From: an uncultured Eubacteriales bacterium
Lineage (GTDB): Bacteria; Bacillota; Clostridia; Christensenellales; Borkfalkiaceae
Direction of reading: 5' to 3'
Assembly: GCA_900320065.1 (NCBI GenBank)
Contig: ONQV01000001.1
Span: forward strand, 1-53,370
Length of the DNA: 53,370 nt
The stretch's first letter is position 1. Each line of letters opens with the position of its first letter. The translations under genes were made by a program, and so were the position numbers. The notes beneath the pieces are model-generated. The model made no database searches. It worked only from the letters and a program-made list of their open reading frames with translations, and was not told where the DNA came from. Shown one piece after another: positions 26,188 through 34,965 of this stretch.

Positions 26188-26613
26188 ATGTGGCTCTATA
26201 TCTGGCTGGCGGTTACTGCCGCGGCGCTTATTGTGGAGTTTGTGACGGCGGAACTCGTTTCCGTGTGGTTCGTTGGCGGCGGACTCGTCGCTATGTTGCT
26301 CGCGGGGCTCGGGCTCGACTGGTATATACACGTTCCCGCGTTTATCGTCGTGTCGTTTCTGTTGATGCTTTGTTTCAGACGGCTCGTTATGAAGAAACTC
26401 AATAAAGGCGAAGTTAAGACCAACGCGGAAACGGTTATCGGCAAAGAATACGAACTTCTTACCGCGATAGGTTTCAATCAGGCGGGTTCGATTAGAATAA
26501 ACGGCGTGGTCTGGACGGCGGTTGCGGAAGACGACAATGCGGAAATTCCCGCCGGCACGAAAGTTATTATCGAAAAAATAGAAGGAAATAAATATATTGT
26601 AAAGGAGAAATGA
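26188..26613 (+). CDS. NfeD-like membrane protein
   Basis: A 141-residue protein with two to three N-terminal membrane helices (about 2-24, 26-46 and 48-66) and a C-terminal OB-fold of about 70 residues (IGKEYELLTAIGFNQAGSIRINGVVWTAVAEDD). This is the short NfeD1b-type layout. Its stop overlaps the ribosome-site region of the SPFH gene; NfeD and stomatin-like proteins are commonly paired and act on membrane microdomain organisation. The start at 26188 has AAAGGAG 7 bases upstream. Confidence 0.9.
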   Translation: MWLYIWLAVTAAALIVEFVTAELVSVWFVGGGLVAMLLAGLGLDWYIHVPAFIVVSFLLMLCFRRLVMKKLNKGEVKTNAETVIGKEYELLTAIGFNQAGSIRINGVVWTAVAEDDNAEIPAGTKVIIEKIEGNKYIVKEK

Positions 26614-26615
26614 TT

Positions 26616-27494
26616 ATGTCGCCTTGGCTTATTGTTTTGATAGTTTTAGCGGTTATAGTATTCATTATTTTGGTTGCGTCGATTAAGATCGTACGGCAAT
26701 CTACGGCGCTCGTCGTAGAACGGCTCGGAAAATTCAACAGATTACTCAATACGGGTATTCATTTTATCGTGCCGTTTATCGACAAAAGCGTGGGCGGACC
26801 TATCTCGTTAAAAGAGCGCGTGGCGGATTTCGCGCCGCAACCCGTTATAACGAAAGATAACGTTACCATGCAGATAGATACCGTCGTATATTATCAGGTA
26901 ACGGACGCGAAACTGTTTACCTACGGCGTGGAAAACCCGATAAAAGCGATAGAAAATCTTACGGCGACGACGCTCCGTAACCTTGTCGGCGAACTTGAAC
27001 TCGACGGTACGCTTACTTCGAGAGATACGGTAAACAGCAAAATGCGTATGATTCTGGACGAAGCGACCGACCCTTGGGGAATAAAGATAAACCGCGTGGA
27101 ACTTAAAAATATTTTGCCGCCGAAAGATATTCAGCAAGCGATGGAAAAACAGATGCGCGCGGAGCGCGAACGCCGCGAATCTATCTTGAAAGCCGAAGGC
27201 GAAAAGCGCAGCAATATTCTCGTTGCGGAAGGCGAAAAGGAAGCGATGATTTTGCGTGCGGAAGCGAAGAAAGCGGCGGTTATCGCCGAAGCGGAAGGCA
27301 CGGCGACGGCGATAAAAATGATAAACGACGCGAACCCGAACGCGGCGTATCTTACCCTTAAAGGGTACGAAGCGTTAAAGGTTATGGCGGACGGCAAGTC
27401 GACGAAGATTATCGTGCCGAGTGAAATTCAGAACGTAACGGGACTTCTGGCAAGTTTAAAAGCGGTCGTCGAAAAAGAAGAAGAGAAAAAATAA
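26616..27494 (+). CDS. SPFH/stomatin-like membrane protein
   Basis: A 292-residue slipin/stomatin homologue. One N-terminal membrane segment (about 2-22), an SPFH domain beginning IVRQSTALVVERLGKFNRLLNTGIHFIVPF, then a long helical coiled-coil with repeated Ala-Glu patterns (AEGEKRSNILVAEGEKEAMILRAEAKKAAV). AAAGGAG at 26601-26607 is 8 bases from the ATG at 26616 and only 2 from an earlier overlapping ATG, so the later start is preferred. It is paired with NfeD; the pair may stabilise membrane microdomains or regulate a protease such as FtsH, as in related stomatin systems. Confidence 0.92.
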   Translation: MSPWLIVLIVLAVIVFIILVASIKIVRQSTALVVERLGKFNRLLNTGIHFIVPFIDKSVGGPISLKERVADFAPQPVITKDNVTMQIDTVVYYQVTDAKLFTYGVENPIKAIENLTATTLRNLVGELELDGTLTSRDTVNSKMRMILDEATDPWGIKINRVELKNILPPKDIQQAMEKQMRAERERRESILKAEGEKRSNILVAEGEKEAMILRAEAKKAAVIAEAEGTATAIKMINDANPNAAYLTLKGYEALKVMADGKSTKIIVPSEIQNVTGLLASLKAVVEKEEEKK

Positions 27495-27503
27495 TCGGAC
27501 CTT

Positions 27504-27541
27504 TCCCGCCCCCCCCGGTAAGCGGTGGGCGGGAGTTTTTT
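27504..27541 (+). terminator. Terminator after the NfeD/SPFH operon
   Basis: An 8-bp GC-rich stem (27504-27511 with 27527-27534) is followed by TTTTTT. It ends the operon 10 bases after the SPFH stop and lies just before the ATG of the next gene. Confidence 0.85.
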
Positions 27542-27545
27542 ACTT

Positions 27546-28937
27546 ATGATAACGTTAAAACAACTCGGAAGAAATATGGAACCTATCCGCCCGTTTATAA
27601 AAAAATACGGCGGAATTTTCAGCGACTTGACGCTCGGCACTCGGTTTATGTGGGGGGACGAATTCGGCATAGAGTACGCCGTTCTAAACGACACCCTTAT
27701 AATGCGGGAAACTTTCAGCAAGCACGCTTCTTTCTACTATCCTTTGGGAAAAGACGTCGAAGGCGCGATAGCCGCTATCGAAGAATACTGCAAAGCGGCG
27801 GGCGAAGAAGCCGTTACTTTCGGCTGTCTGACGGACGAGCAGGCGGCGGCGCTTTCAGAGCGGTACGCGGGCGCTCCGATAAAGAGTTACCGAGACTGGT
27901 GCGACTATATCTACCCCGCGGAACAGTTTTTAACCTACGCGGGCAAAAAACTTTCGGGGCAGCGTAACCACGTCAACAAGTTCAAAAGACTGTATAAAGA
28001 CTATAAGGTGCGACTTATTACCGAAGACGATATTCCCGCCGTTAAGGATTTTTTAAGGGAATACGAAAAAGAAAACGACATAACGGGCTTTGCGGCGGAA
28101 GAAGAACCGCGCGTTTACGACCTTTTGGATAATATGAAAGCCCTTGACCAGTTCGGGATTTTTATAACCGTAGGCGAAAAAATCGTCTCGGTATCCGTCG
28201 GCGAGATCGTCGGCGAAACGCTTTTCGTGCAAGTCGAAAAGGGATTAAAAGAGTACGAAGGAGTGTATCCCTTTACCGCGCAGGAATTTGCGAAAATGTT
28301 TGCCACGGACGGCGTAACGAAGATAAACCGCGAAGAAGATTGCGGGGATGCAGGACTTCGCGTTTCCAAAACGCAGTATCACCCGTCGGAGATAAAGCCT
28401 AAAAATTACGTTTCGGCGCGTTCGGCGTTTTCGCTTATTGCTCCGCCCGTTTATCTCGAAACGGAAAGACTTACCGTAACGGATATTATGCGGGAAGATA
28501 AGTCAGTTTACGCCAAACTTTACACCGACGATAAAATAAACGAGTTTTACGGTTACGATTATCGGCAGGATTTAGGCGAAAATAAGCCCGACGGCGATTA
28601 TTTTTTTAAGTTTACGTTAGCGTTAAAAGCGAAAAAGGAAGAGTATTCGCTTGCCGTAAGAGAAGGCGGAAAAATGATAGGCGAGATAGTGTTTTATAAT
28701 TTCGACTATTCGGGGAACGCCGAGATAGGTTTCAGATTTTTTACCGAGTTTCAGGGGAAGGGCTACGCTTTCGAGAGCGTAAAAGCGGCGATAGGGTATG
28801 CGTTTAAGCAGGGGTTTAAAAAAATTACTTGCAGGCACTTTAAGGAAAACGCCCGCTCGGAAAAACTTATCTTAAAACTCGGCTTTCTCTTCACGCGCGA
28901 AGATAAAACGCATAAGTATTACGAATTAAATAAATAA
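27546..28937 (+). CDS. DUF2156-GNAT fusion protein
   Basis: A fusion of two acyltransferase-fold domains. Residues 1-285 match the DUF2156/LPG-synthase C-terminal family (start ITLKQLGRNMEPIRPFIKKY, then SDLTLGTRFMWGDEFGIEYAVLNDTL, with GQRNHVNKFKRLY near 140), a family related to aminoacyl-lipid synthases. Residues about 305-463 are a RimJ-type GNAT acetyltransferase (LETERLTVTDIM, acetyl-CoA loop near FRFFTEFQGKGYAFESVKAAIGYAF, then NARSEKLILKLGF). Start ATG at 27546 fits homologous beginnings; the ribosome site is weak and overlaps the terminator. Substrate is not evident; an amino-acyl or acetyl transfer to small molecules or lipids is inference. Confidence 0.8.
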   Translation: MITLKQLGRNMEPIRPFIKKYGGIFSDLTLGTRFMWGDEFGIEYAVLNDTLIMRETFSKHASFYYPLGKDVEGAIAAIEEYCKAAGEEAVTFGCLTDEQAAALSERYAGAPIKSYRDWCDYIYPAEQFLTYAGKKLSGQRNHVNKFKRLYKDYKVRLITEDDIPAVKDFLREYEKENDITGFAAEEEPRVYDLLDNMKALDQFGIFITVGEKIVSVSVGEIVGETLFVQVEKGLKEYEGVYPFTAQEFAKMFATDGVTKINREEDCGDAGLRVSKTQYHPSEIKPKNYVSARSAFSLIAPPVYLETERLTVTDIMREDKSVYAKLYTDDKINEFYGYDYRQDLGENKPDGDYFFKFTLALKAKKEEYSLAVREGGKMIGEIVFYNFDYSGNAEIGFRFFTEFQGKGYAFESVKAAIGYAFKQGFKKITCRHFKENARSEKLILKLGFLFTREDKTHKYYELNK

Positions 28938-28942
28938 AAAAC

Positions 28943-28974
28943 ACCGCCCGCCGCTAATTAAAGCGGCGGGCGGT
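28943..28974 (-). terminator. Terminator of the polA-coaE operon
   Basis: A 13-bp GC-rich inverted repeat (28943-28955 with 28962-28974) is followed on the minus strand by TTTTTT. It ends coaE, and it lies just beyond the stop of the convergent DUF2156-GNAT gene. Confidence 0.85.
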
Positions 28975-28987
28975 AAAAATAAAACGG

Positions 28988-29560
28988 TTAAAAAGATTTG
29001 ACCGCGTTAAGAACGGCGGCGGCAAGATCGTCTATATTGCCGTCGTTTTTTATTACCGTAAATGCGGAAAGGTCTAACTTGTCGTAATCGACTTGTGCGT
29101 TCATACGGCTTATGATTTCTTCTTCCGAAAGAGAAGAGCGCGCTTTTACGCTTTTTATCCGTTCCTGCTTATCACGGGTTATAACTATTATTTTATCGAA
29201 ATTTTGCGCTAAATTATTTTCAAAGAGTAGCGGCACTTCCACAATGACCTTGCCTTTCATTTTTCTTGCTTTTTTAACGGCTATCCTGAAAGTTTCTTCG
29301 GTTAAAAAACCGTTTAAAAACGCGTATTTTTTTTCGTCCGAAAAAATTATGTGCGCAATTTCTTTTTTGTCGGCTTTTAAAAATATTTTGCCCTTTATCG
29401 CCGACGGGAATTCGCCGCGCAACTTTTTTAAAGTTTCGCGCTTTTTATAAAGTCCGCGGGTTATATCGTCGCAACTTACCGTTTTATATCCGTTTTCTTT
29501 TAGGGCGCAAAGGGCTGCGGTTTTGCCGCTTCCTATCCCGCCCGTTAAACCGATTAACAT
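28988..29560 (-). CDS. coaE: Dephospho-CoA kinase
   Basis: Last enzyme of coenzyme A synthesis, phosphorylating dephospho-CoA. The P-loop GLTGGIGSGKT (about 4-14), CDDITRGLY (the D-ADxIxR box) and VVEVPLLFE (about 105-113) are characteristic. The 190 residues fit the family, although the usual tail is short. It starts 10 bases after the polA stop on the minus strand; polA-coaE co-transcription is a common Firmicutes arrangement. Confidence 0.95.
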   Translation of the reverse strand: MLIGLTGGIGSGKTAALCALKENGYKTVSCDDITRGLYKKRETLKKLRGEFPSAIKGKIFLKADKKEIAHIIFSDEKKYAFLNGFLTEETFRIAVKKARKMKGKVIVEVPLLFENNLAQNFDKIIVITRDKQERIKSVKARSSLSEEEIISRMNAQVDYDKLDLSAFTVIKNDGNIDDLAAAVLNAVKSF

Positions 29561-29569
29561 TTTTTCACC

Positions 29570-32128
29570 TTACTTTGCGTCGAACCACGTTTTACCCGAA
29601 CCCACCGAAACCGTAAGCGGTACGGAAAGTTTTGCCGCGTTTTCCATTTCTTCGACGAGAATTTTTTGAACTTTTTCCTTTTCCGAAATAAATGCGTCGA
29701 TAATCAGTTCGTCGTGTATCTGCAATATCAGTTCGGATTTTAAGCCTTCTTTTTTCAATCTGTTGTAAACGCCGAGCATCGCGAGTTTTATTATGTCCGC
29801 GGACGAGCCTTGTAGGGGCATATTCATTGCGGCGCGTTCGCCGAAACTGCGCAGGGCGAAGTTTGAAGATTTTATCTCTCTTATATACCGTCTGCGCCCC
29901 AGCATAGTGATAGAATATCCCGTTTCGCGCGCAAATTCCACGTTTTTGTTCATATATTCTTTGACTTCGGGGTAGGTCTTAAAATACGCGTCGATATATC
30001 CTTTCGCCTTATACGGCGCGATTTTAAGGTTTTTGGCAAGTCCGAATTCGCTTATCCCGTAAATTATGCCGAAGTTTACCGCTTTTGCGCTCGAACGCAT
30101 TTCACGGGTAACCGTATCTATCGGTACGCCGAAAACTTTTGCCGCGGTAGAAGCGTGAATATCCTTTCCCGCGTTAAACGCGTCGATAAGTCCTTTGCAC
30201 CCCGAAAACGCGGCGAGAAGCCTGAGTTCTATCTGTGAATAGTCCGCGCTTATAAGTATTCTGTCGTCCGATTTCGGCACGAAAAACTTGCGGAGTTCTC
30301 GCCCTTCTTCGTCGCGGACGGGGATGTTCTGCAAATTCGGTTCTTTGGACGAAAGTCTGCCCGTCGCCGTCGTCGTCTGGTTAAACGAAGTGTGTATAAG
30401 CCCCGTCTTTCGGTCGATAAGCGGCTTAAAACCTTCGACGTAGGTGGAGTTTAATTTCTGCACTTTGCGGTAGTCGAGAATAAGCGGAACGATAGGGTGC
30501 GCGGACTCCAACGCTTCCAAGGCGTCCGCACTCGTGGAATATCCCGTTTTGGTCTTTTTGCCCTTGCCGATTTTAAGTTTCTCGAATAAAATTTCGCCGA
30601 GTTGGCGGGGGGAATTGACGTTAAGCGTTTCGTCGCCCGCGTATTCGCGGATTTTTTTCTCGTAACCCGCGGCTATCTCGGAATATTTTTCGCCTATCTC
30701 GTTAAGGGCTGCAAAGTCCACCTTAAAGCCCGCGGTTTCCATACTGAAAAGCACGTCGGCAAGCGGAAGTTCCACGTCGCGGTAAAGCCCCGCGACCTTT
30801 TCGCTTTCTAACTTGTCGCTTAAAATCTTATACGCGGAAAACAGCGAAAAGGCGGGCGCGTCACTATTTAGCCCGTATTCTTCGATAACTTCGGAAAGCG
30901 TTTCCGCTTTGCCTGTGAAATCGGTAAGATATTTCATTATCGAAACGTCGTCGCAGGCAGCGGTTAAAGTTAAACCGTATTCCGCAAGAATATGCTTTAG
31001 TTCTTTTTTATCGTAAGCGATAAGGGCGGTTTGCCCGTCGAAAATCTCTTTAAGCGCGTTTACGACCGCCGCGCGCGAAAATCCGTCGTCCAAAAGCGTT
31101 TCGTTTAAAGGATATACGTATTCCGTTTCGCCGTCCGACAGGTTTACGGAAGACTTGGTAACGCATAAGGCTATTTTATCCGCGGTTTTGTAAAACGGCG
31201 GAAGGTCAAGGGACTGCGCCGCAACGAGTTTAACTTCCGTGTTTTTCGCAGCGTTTTCCGTTGTTTGTTCCGTCTGCCCGAACAGTTCGGATTTTTGGTA
31301 TAAAGATTTGAATTCCAAAGCGACGAACTCGGCTTTAAGTTCCTGTGAAAAGGTTTTCGGCACGCGCATATCGTCGAGCGACAGATTTAAGTCGCAAGCC
31401 GTGTCGATAGTCGCAAGGGTATAGGAAAGATACGCGGAATCTTTACCGTCGATAAGTTTTTCGTGCAACTTTCCGCCGATTTTGTCGATATTTTCGTACA
31501 CGCCGTCGAGCGAACCGTATTCGGCAAGAAGTGTTTTCGCCGTTTTTTCGCCTATGCCCGCTACCCCCGGAATATTGTCCGAAGCGTCGCCCATAAGCGC
31601 TTTTAAATCTATTATCTGTGCGGGGAGAAGTCCCGTCTTTTCGCGGAAGTTATCGTGCGTTAAAACGTCCACGTCGGTGATGCCGCGTTTGGTAAAATGC
31701 ACTTCGGTCGTTTCGTCCACGAGCTGGAAGGAGTCCCTGTCGCCCGTTATTATAACGGTAGAAACGCCCGTTTTTTTTGCGAGCGTACCGATAATATCGT
31801 CCGCTTCGAACCCTTCTTTTTCCACGATACGGATATTCATAAGGGAAAGGACTTCCTTTAAAAGGGGTATCTGGGGACGCAGTTCTTCGGGCATAGGGTG
31901 GCGGGTCGCCTTGTAGCCGTCGTAGAGTTTATGGCGGAAGGTCGGCGTTTTTAAATCGAAGGCAACGGCGGCGTAATCGGGTTTTAATTCGGATAAGGTT
32001 TTTATAAACATAGTCATAAAGCCGTAAACGCCGTTGGTATATTTACCGTCTTTGGTAGTCAAAAGCGGCATAGCGTAGAACGCGCGGTTTATTAAACTGT
32101 TGCCGTCGATTAAAACTAATTTTTCCAT
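29570..32128 (-). CDS. polA: DNA polymerase I
   Basis: Repair and Okazaki-fragment polymerase, about 852 residues. The N-terminal 5'-3' exonuclease has LVLIDGNSLINRAFYA and VAFDLKTPTFRHKLYDGYKATR with EADDIIGT and TGDRDSFQLV. The middle 3'-5' exonuclease-like domain lacks the usual DEDD residues, as in many Gram-positive PolA proteins. Polymerase motifs A (ISADYSQIELRLLA), B (RSSAKAVNFGIIYGI) and C (LQIHDELIID) are intact. The ATG at 32128 follows GGGGTGG closely; a GTG at 32134 is an alternative start. coaE follows in the same operon. Confidence 0.97.
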   Translation of the reverse strand: MEKLVLIDGNSLINRAFYAMPLLTTKDGKYTNGVYGFMTMFIKTLSELKPDYAAVAFDLKTPTFRHKLYDGYKATRHPMPEELRPQIPLLKEVLSLMNIRIVEKEGFEADDIIGTLAKKTGVSTVIITGDRDSFQLVDETTEVHFTKRGITDVDVLTHDNFREKTGLLPAQIIDLKALMGDASDNIPGVAGIGEKTAKTLLAEYGSLDGVYENIDKIGGKLHEKLIDGKDSAYLSYTLATIDTACDLNLSLDDMRVPKTFSQELKAEFVALEFKSLYQKSELFGQTEQTTENAAKNTEVKLVAAQSLDLPPFYKTADKIALCVTKSSVNLSDGETEYVYPLNETLLDDGFSRAAVVNALKEIFDGQTALIAYDKKELKHILAEYGLTLTAACDDVSIMKYLTDFTGKAETLSEVIEEYGLNSDAPAFSLFSAYKILSDKLESEKVAGLYRDVELPLADVLFSMETAGFKVDFAALNEIGEKYSEIAAGYEKKIREYAGDETLNVNSPRQLGEILFEKLKIGKGKKTKTGYSTSADALEALESAHPIVPLILDYRKVQKLNSTYVEGFKPLIDRKTGLIHTSFNQTTTATGRLSSKEPNLQNIPVRDEEGRELRKFFVPKSDDRILISADYSQIELRLLAAFSGCKGLIDAFNAGKDIHASTAAKVFGVPIDTVTREMRSSAKAVNFGIIYGISEFGLAKNLKIAPYKAKGYIDAYFKTYPEVKEYMNKNVEFARETGYSITMLGRRRYIREIKSSNFALRSFGERAAMNMPLQGSSADIIKLAMLGVYNRLKKEGLKSELILQIHDELIIDAFISEKEKVQKILVEEMENAAKLSVPLTVSVGSGKTWFDAK

Positions 32129-32270
32129 AACCACCCCGAATATGCTTGCGAAAAGAAAAAAAGTATGATATTATATAGCAAGCGGAAAGAGAAATAATCT
32201 GTATTTATAATAATTGTAACACAAAAACGCGTAAAAATACAGGTAATTTTCTCAAAAACTTTAATATTAT

Positions 32271-32357
32271 GCCGAAGTGGTGAAATTGGCAGACGCGCCG
32301 GACTCAAAATCCGGTGGTAGCGATACCGTGCGGGTTCAAGTCCCGCCTTCGGCACCA
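32271..32357 (+). tRNA. tRNA-Leu (anticodon CAA)
   Basis: The 87-base sequence folds as a class II tRNA: acceptor GCCGAAG pairs with CTTCGGC, the anticodon loop CTCAAAA gives anticodon CAA (reads UUG), a variable arm of about 14 bases follows, the T-arm contains GGTTCAAGTCC, and CCA is encoded. The gene lies on the plus strand upstream of and pointing at an integrase gene, so its 3' end is the likely attachment site. Confidence 0.96.
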
Positions 32358-32382
32358 AAATCAGGGCGTTTGCCCACTTTAT

Positions 32383-32423
32383 ACGGTAGATTGACTATGT
32401 AAACAGTCAATCTACCGTTTGTT
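32383..32423 (+). terminator. Terminator after tRNA-Leu
   Basis: A 13-bp inverted repeat (32383-32395 with 32406-32418) is followed by TTTGTTT. It stops tRNA-Leu transcription before the integrase gene. It lies inside the element side of the attachment point. Confidence 0.7.
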
Positions 32424-32518
32424 TGGGGGGCATTTTGACCACTTTTGCAGTTAAATTTTTAGGTTAAAACCGACTTTTTGGGGAAAAAGCGGGGAAAAAC
32501 TTAAACCTTGTTTGTAAG

Positions 32519-33721
32519 TTAATATATAAGTTTTTTCGCCTGTTCCTGTTGAAATTCCATTGAAAAATGCGTGTAAACGCTACTCGTTATATTTCCTAAA
32601 CTATGACCTGTCCATACCGCAACCACTTCATTATCTATTCCACACTCGCGCGCCCTCGTCGTAAACGTGTGCCTTAAATCTTTTAGCGTGTGGTTAGGGC
32701 AGAGTTCCTTAAATTCAAGTTCCATACGGTAAGACGACAAAGGTTTTGTTATCGGTTTATCCAAAGTATCTTTATATTTAGGGAATATCGGTATAGTTCG
32801 CGTTAAGTTTTTCTGATAAGATTTAAGTTTTCCGTTTTTCACAGTAAGCGTATTGTTCGCAGCGTTTTCTTCTATTCCGTTTATCTCGCAAGGTCGAACG
32901 CCGCTATATAACATTTTAAGATATGCGTTTTCAAAGCGGTGGCCTTTTATGTTATATATAAATGCCTGTTCTTCTTGCGGCGATAACGCCGTGCCTGTTT
33001 TTCGTTGATGTTTAGGAATATATACCGCTTTTAAAGGATTGCGGTCGATTATACCGTTATTTACAGCGTATTCAAATATTCCGTTTAACAAACATTTTAA
33101 GTCTTCGCAGAGGCGCGGGGTTTTAGCGTTATACTTATCCAAAAATTTTTGAATAAAATACGGTTTAACATCGCAAATCTTCATTTTGCCGTAAACGGGT
33201 AAAATTATTTTTTCGTAATAATTTTTGTAATTGCGAAAACTTACTTCTTTTAACCGTTTCTTTTTTATGTTGTAAACGTAATCATCTGCGAATTGCTTGA
33301 AAATAATATTTTTACTTACGTTAAAATGTTCGCTGTCAGATTTAGATATTACCGTAAAATGAACTTGCGGCTTAATCTGTTCTTCAAAGGTTGAAAGCCA
33401 CTCGAACGCCTTTCGTTTTGCCACTTCAAAGTTCGTACTACTAAAACTTACGTTGTACCCGTATCTTCGAAATCTTATCTCGTAATACCGGTTGTTCTTT
33501 ATTCTTATTTTGAAATCTTTTAATCTTGGCATTTTGCTTATCTCCTTTTGAGAAAATTTTGGATTACCTTCGATTTCGGATTTCTTTTCCCTGTTACCGC
33601 TAACGTTTAGCGGCGTTGACTTCAACTCTTTTATTAAAGCAGTTAAGTTTTTCATTTGCTCTAATAATAAAGTTTCATTGTCTGCCTTGGTAGTTCTTGT
33701 CTTTCTCTTATAACTTTTCAC
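32519..33721 (-). CDS. int: Tyrosine recombinase/integrase
   Basis: Site-specific recombinase of about 400 residues. An N-terminal AP2/SAM-like segment precedes a catalytic domain with YSGVRPCEI (Arg I), LKDLRHTFTTRA (the HxxR box, with Lys replacing the first His, as in many phage integrases), WTGHS (His III) and the nucleophile VYTHFS. Gene orientation points it at tRNA-Leu. The listed start is a GTG at 33721 without clear ribosome site; a later start near MPRLKDF or MKNLTAL is possible. It catalyses integration and excision at the tRNA 3' end. Confidence 0.9.
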   Translation of the reverse strand: MKSYKRKTRTTKADNETLLLEQMKNLTALIKELKSTPLNVSGNREKKSEIEGNPKFSQKEISKMPRLKDFKIRIKNNRYYEIRFRRYGYNVSFSSTNFEVAKRKAFEWLSTFEEQIKPQVHFTVISKSDSEHFNVSKNIIFKQFADDYVYNIKKKRLKEVSFRNYKNYYEKIILPVYGKMKICDVKPYFIQKFLDKYNAKTPRLCEDLKCLLNGIFEYAVNNGIIDRNPLKAVYIPKHQRKTGTALSPQEEQAFIYNIKGHRFENAYLKMLYSGVRPCEINGIEENAANNTLTVKNGKLKSYQKNLTRTIPIFPKYKDTLDKPITKPLSSYRMELEFKELCPNHTLKDLRHTFTTRARECGIDNEVVAVWTGHSLGNITSSVYTHFSMEFQQEQAKKLIY

Positions 33722-33836
33722 TCCTTATGATTTTATTTGTGCGGATACAATGTTCTCTTTCCTGATGGTAGTGATCCGATAAACTACATTGTATATGCGT
33801 TCCGTTTTTCAGTATCCCGTTTACCATAAACCACAA
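33708..33836 (-). CDS. Small ORF upstream of the integrase, 42 aa
   Basis: A 42-residue frame opens with TTG after a strong AAGGAGGG. It has several His, Cys and Arg residues and an ending CIRTNKIIRSEKL, and it overlaps the integrase start by about 14 bases, so translation of the two may be coupled. Not recognised; an excisionase role would be typical for this position, but no HTH is seen. Confidence 0.35.
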   Translation of the reverse strand: MWFMVNGILKNGTHIQCSLSDHYHQEREHCIRTNKIIRSEKL

Positions 33837-33897
33837 TTTTCCCTCCTTAAATTTCTATATATCTGCTGACCTTTTTGTAATAAGGATAGGGCGTCAG

Positions 33898-34686
33898 TTA
33901 AACCCAGATCCCTTTTGTCGGCGGCAACACGTCGTCATCGTCACCGTTATAACGGCAAAACTTATTAGCCTGTTCGGGCACGGTGTATTTCAACCTTGAA
34001 TGGCTTTCGCCGCATTCCGCTCCGTAACGCTCTGAAATTTCGGTGTAAAATCTCTCTTGCAGTTCAGAGTAAGACGTTTCGCCGCCGCGCTGTTTCCAGA
34101 ATTCCGTATGGCACAAAAGCGGACGTTCATCGCTATAATGCTTACTGTAAACCGGCTCGTCGGCAAAATTCCGTAATTGTAATCGACTGCCTTTTTTAGA
34201 CCGCTTTTTGCTAAGCACTTTTCTTTGCCAACTGTTCGTTATAGGCAAATAATAAACGAAAAGATTTCGCCGGTGCGGTTCGGTAACGATAATAGCGCAG
34301 ATAATGTTCTTATCCGTCTGCTTATAGCCGATAGTTTTAATAGCAAAAGCATAGCATTTCTTAAAATACGCTAAAAACTCGTATCTATCGTTTGGAAAAT
34401 CTTCCCAAAACTCGTGATTGCCGCCGAACTGTAAACACTCTAACGCGACGTTATGTCCGCGGTTGTTAAACGTTGCGTTGAGTTCGGTTTTGATGCGTTC
34501 CCATTCTTGTACACAACAGGAACGCAAACGTTTCAGCCACACGATAGAATAAGCCTGTTCGACTTCTTTGATGTAATCGTCCTGTGCGGACAATTTATCT
34601 TTTTTGAACGTGATAACCGAGATAGTAGCGTGTTTATCCCGAAAAGCATATTTTTCACCTTCGTAATCCCAAAATATATTTTTCAC
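33898..34686 (-). CDS. Element protein with Mob/Pre-like words, function uncertain
   Basis: A 262-residue protein not clearly recognised. Words such as GHNVALECLQFGGNHEFWE and the block TDKNIICAIIVTEPHRRNLFVYYLPIT echo the core of plasmid Mob/Pre (MobV) relaxases, where an N...E.PH..H...P region binds metal, but the key HxH pattern is incomplete. The C-terminal end is hydrophilic (YNGDDDDVLPPTKG). It lies between the integrase and an HTH gene on one strand. A relaxase, a replication initiator or a helper are possible; none can be shown. A likely partner of the element. Confidence 0.5.
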   Translation of the reverse strand: MKNIFWDYEGEKYAFRDKHATISVITFKKDKLSAQDDYIKEVEQAYSIVWLKRLRSCCVQEWERIKTELNATFNNRGHNVALECLQFGGNHEFWEDFPNDRYEFLAYFKKCYAFAIKTIGYKQTDKNIICAIIVTEPHRRNLFVYYLPITNSWQRKVLSKKRSKKGSRLQLRNFADEPVYSKHYSDERPLLCHTEFWKQRGGETSYSELQERFYTEISERYGAECGESHSRLKYTVPEQANKFCRYNGDDDDVLPPTKGIWV

Positions 34687-34965
34687 CCCCTTTATGTTTT
34701 TTTGAAGAAATAAAAAAGAACGACAACCTGTGCGGTCAATCGTTCTTAAATAGTCCTTCTACTATAAACTTAAAAAGCAAATTTCTTCGCTTCGCTTGAA
34801 ATTTAACAACCTGTTCGGTTGTTGCAGTACCTGCGACTTTTTGTTTGAAATTGCGTCGCAAATGCCTGTAAGCGAGCTTCCGTCATTTGCTCTCCCAATT
34901 ATAAGCCACGGGGAGGGTAAAAATATTAGTAAATTTGAAAAAATTTTTAAAAAACTTAAAATTTT
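34687..34965. other. Intergenic region with inverted repeats in the element
   Basis: A gap of 279 bases holding several inverted repeats: an 8-bp stem (AAGAACGA/TCGTTCTT, about 34718-34748) and a 7-bp stem (AACAACC/GGTTGTT, about 34804-34822) that share an ACAACCTG-like core, and a GCTTCGCTTG-type palindromic area near 34787-34802. These could be terminators, or an origin of transfer or replication of the element; no gene is seen. Confidence 0.4.
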
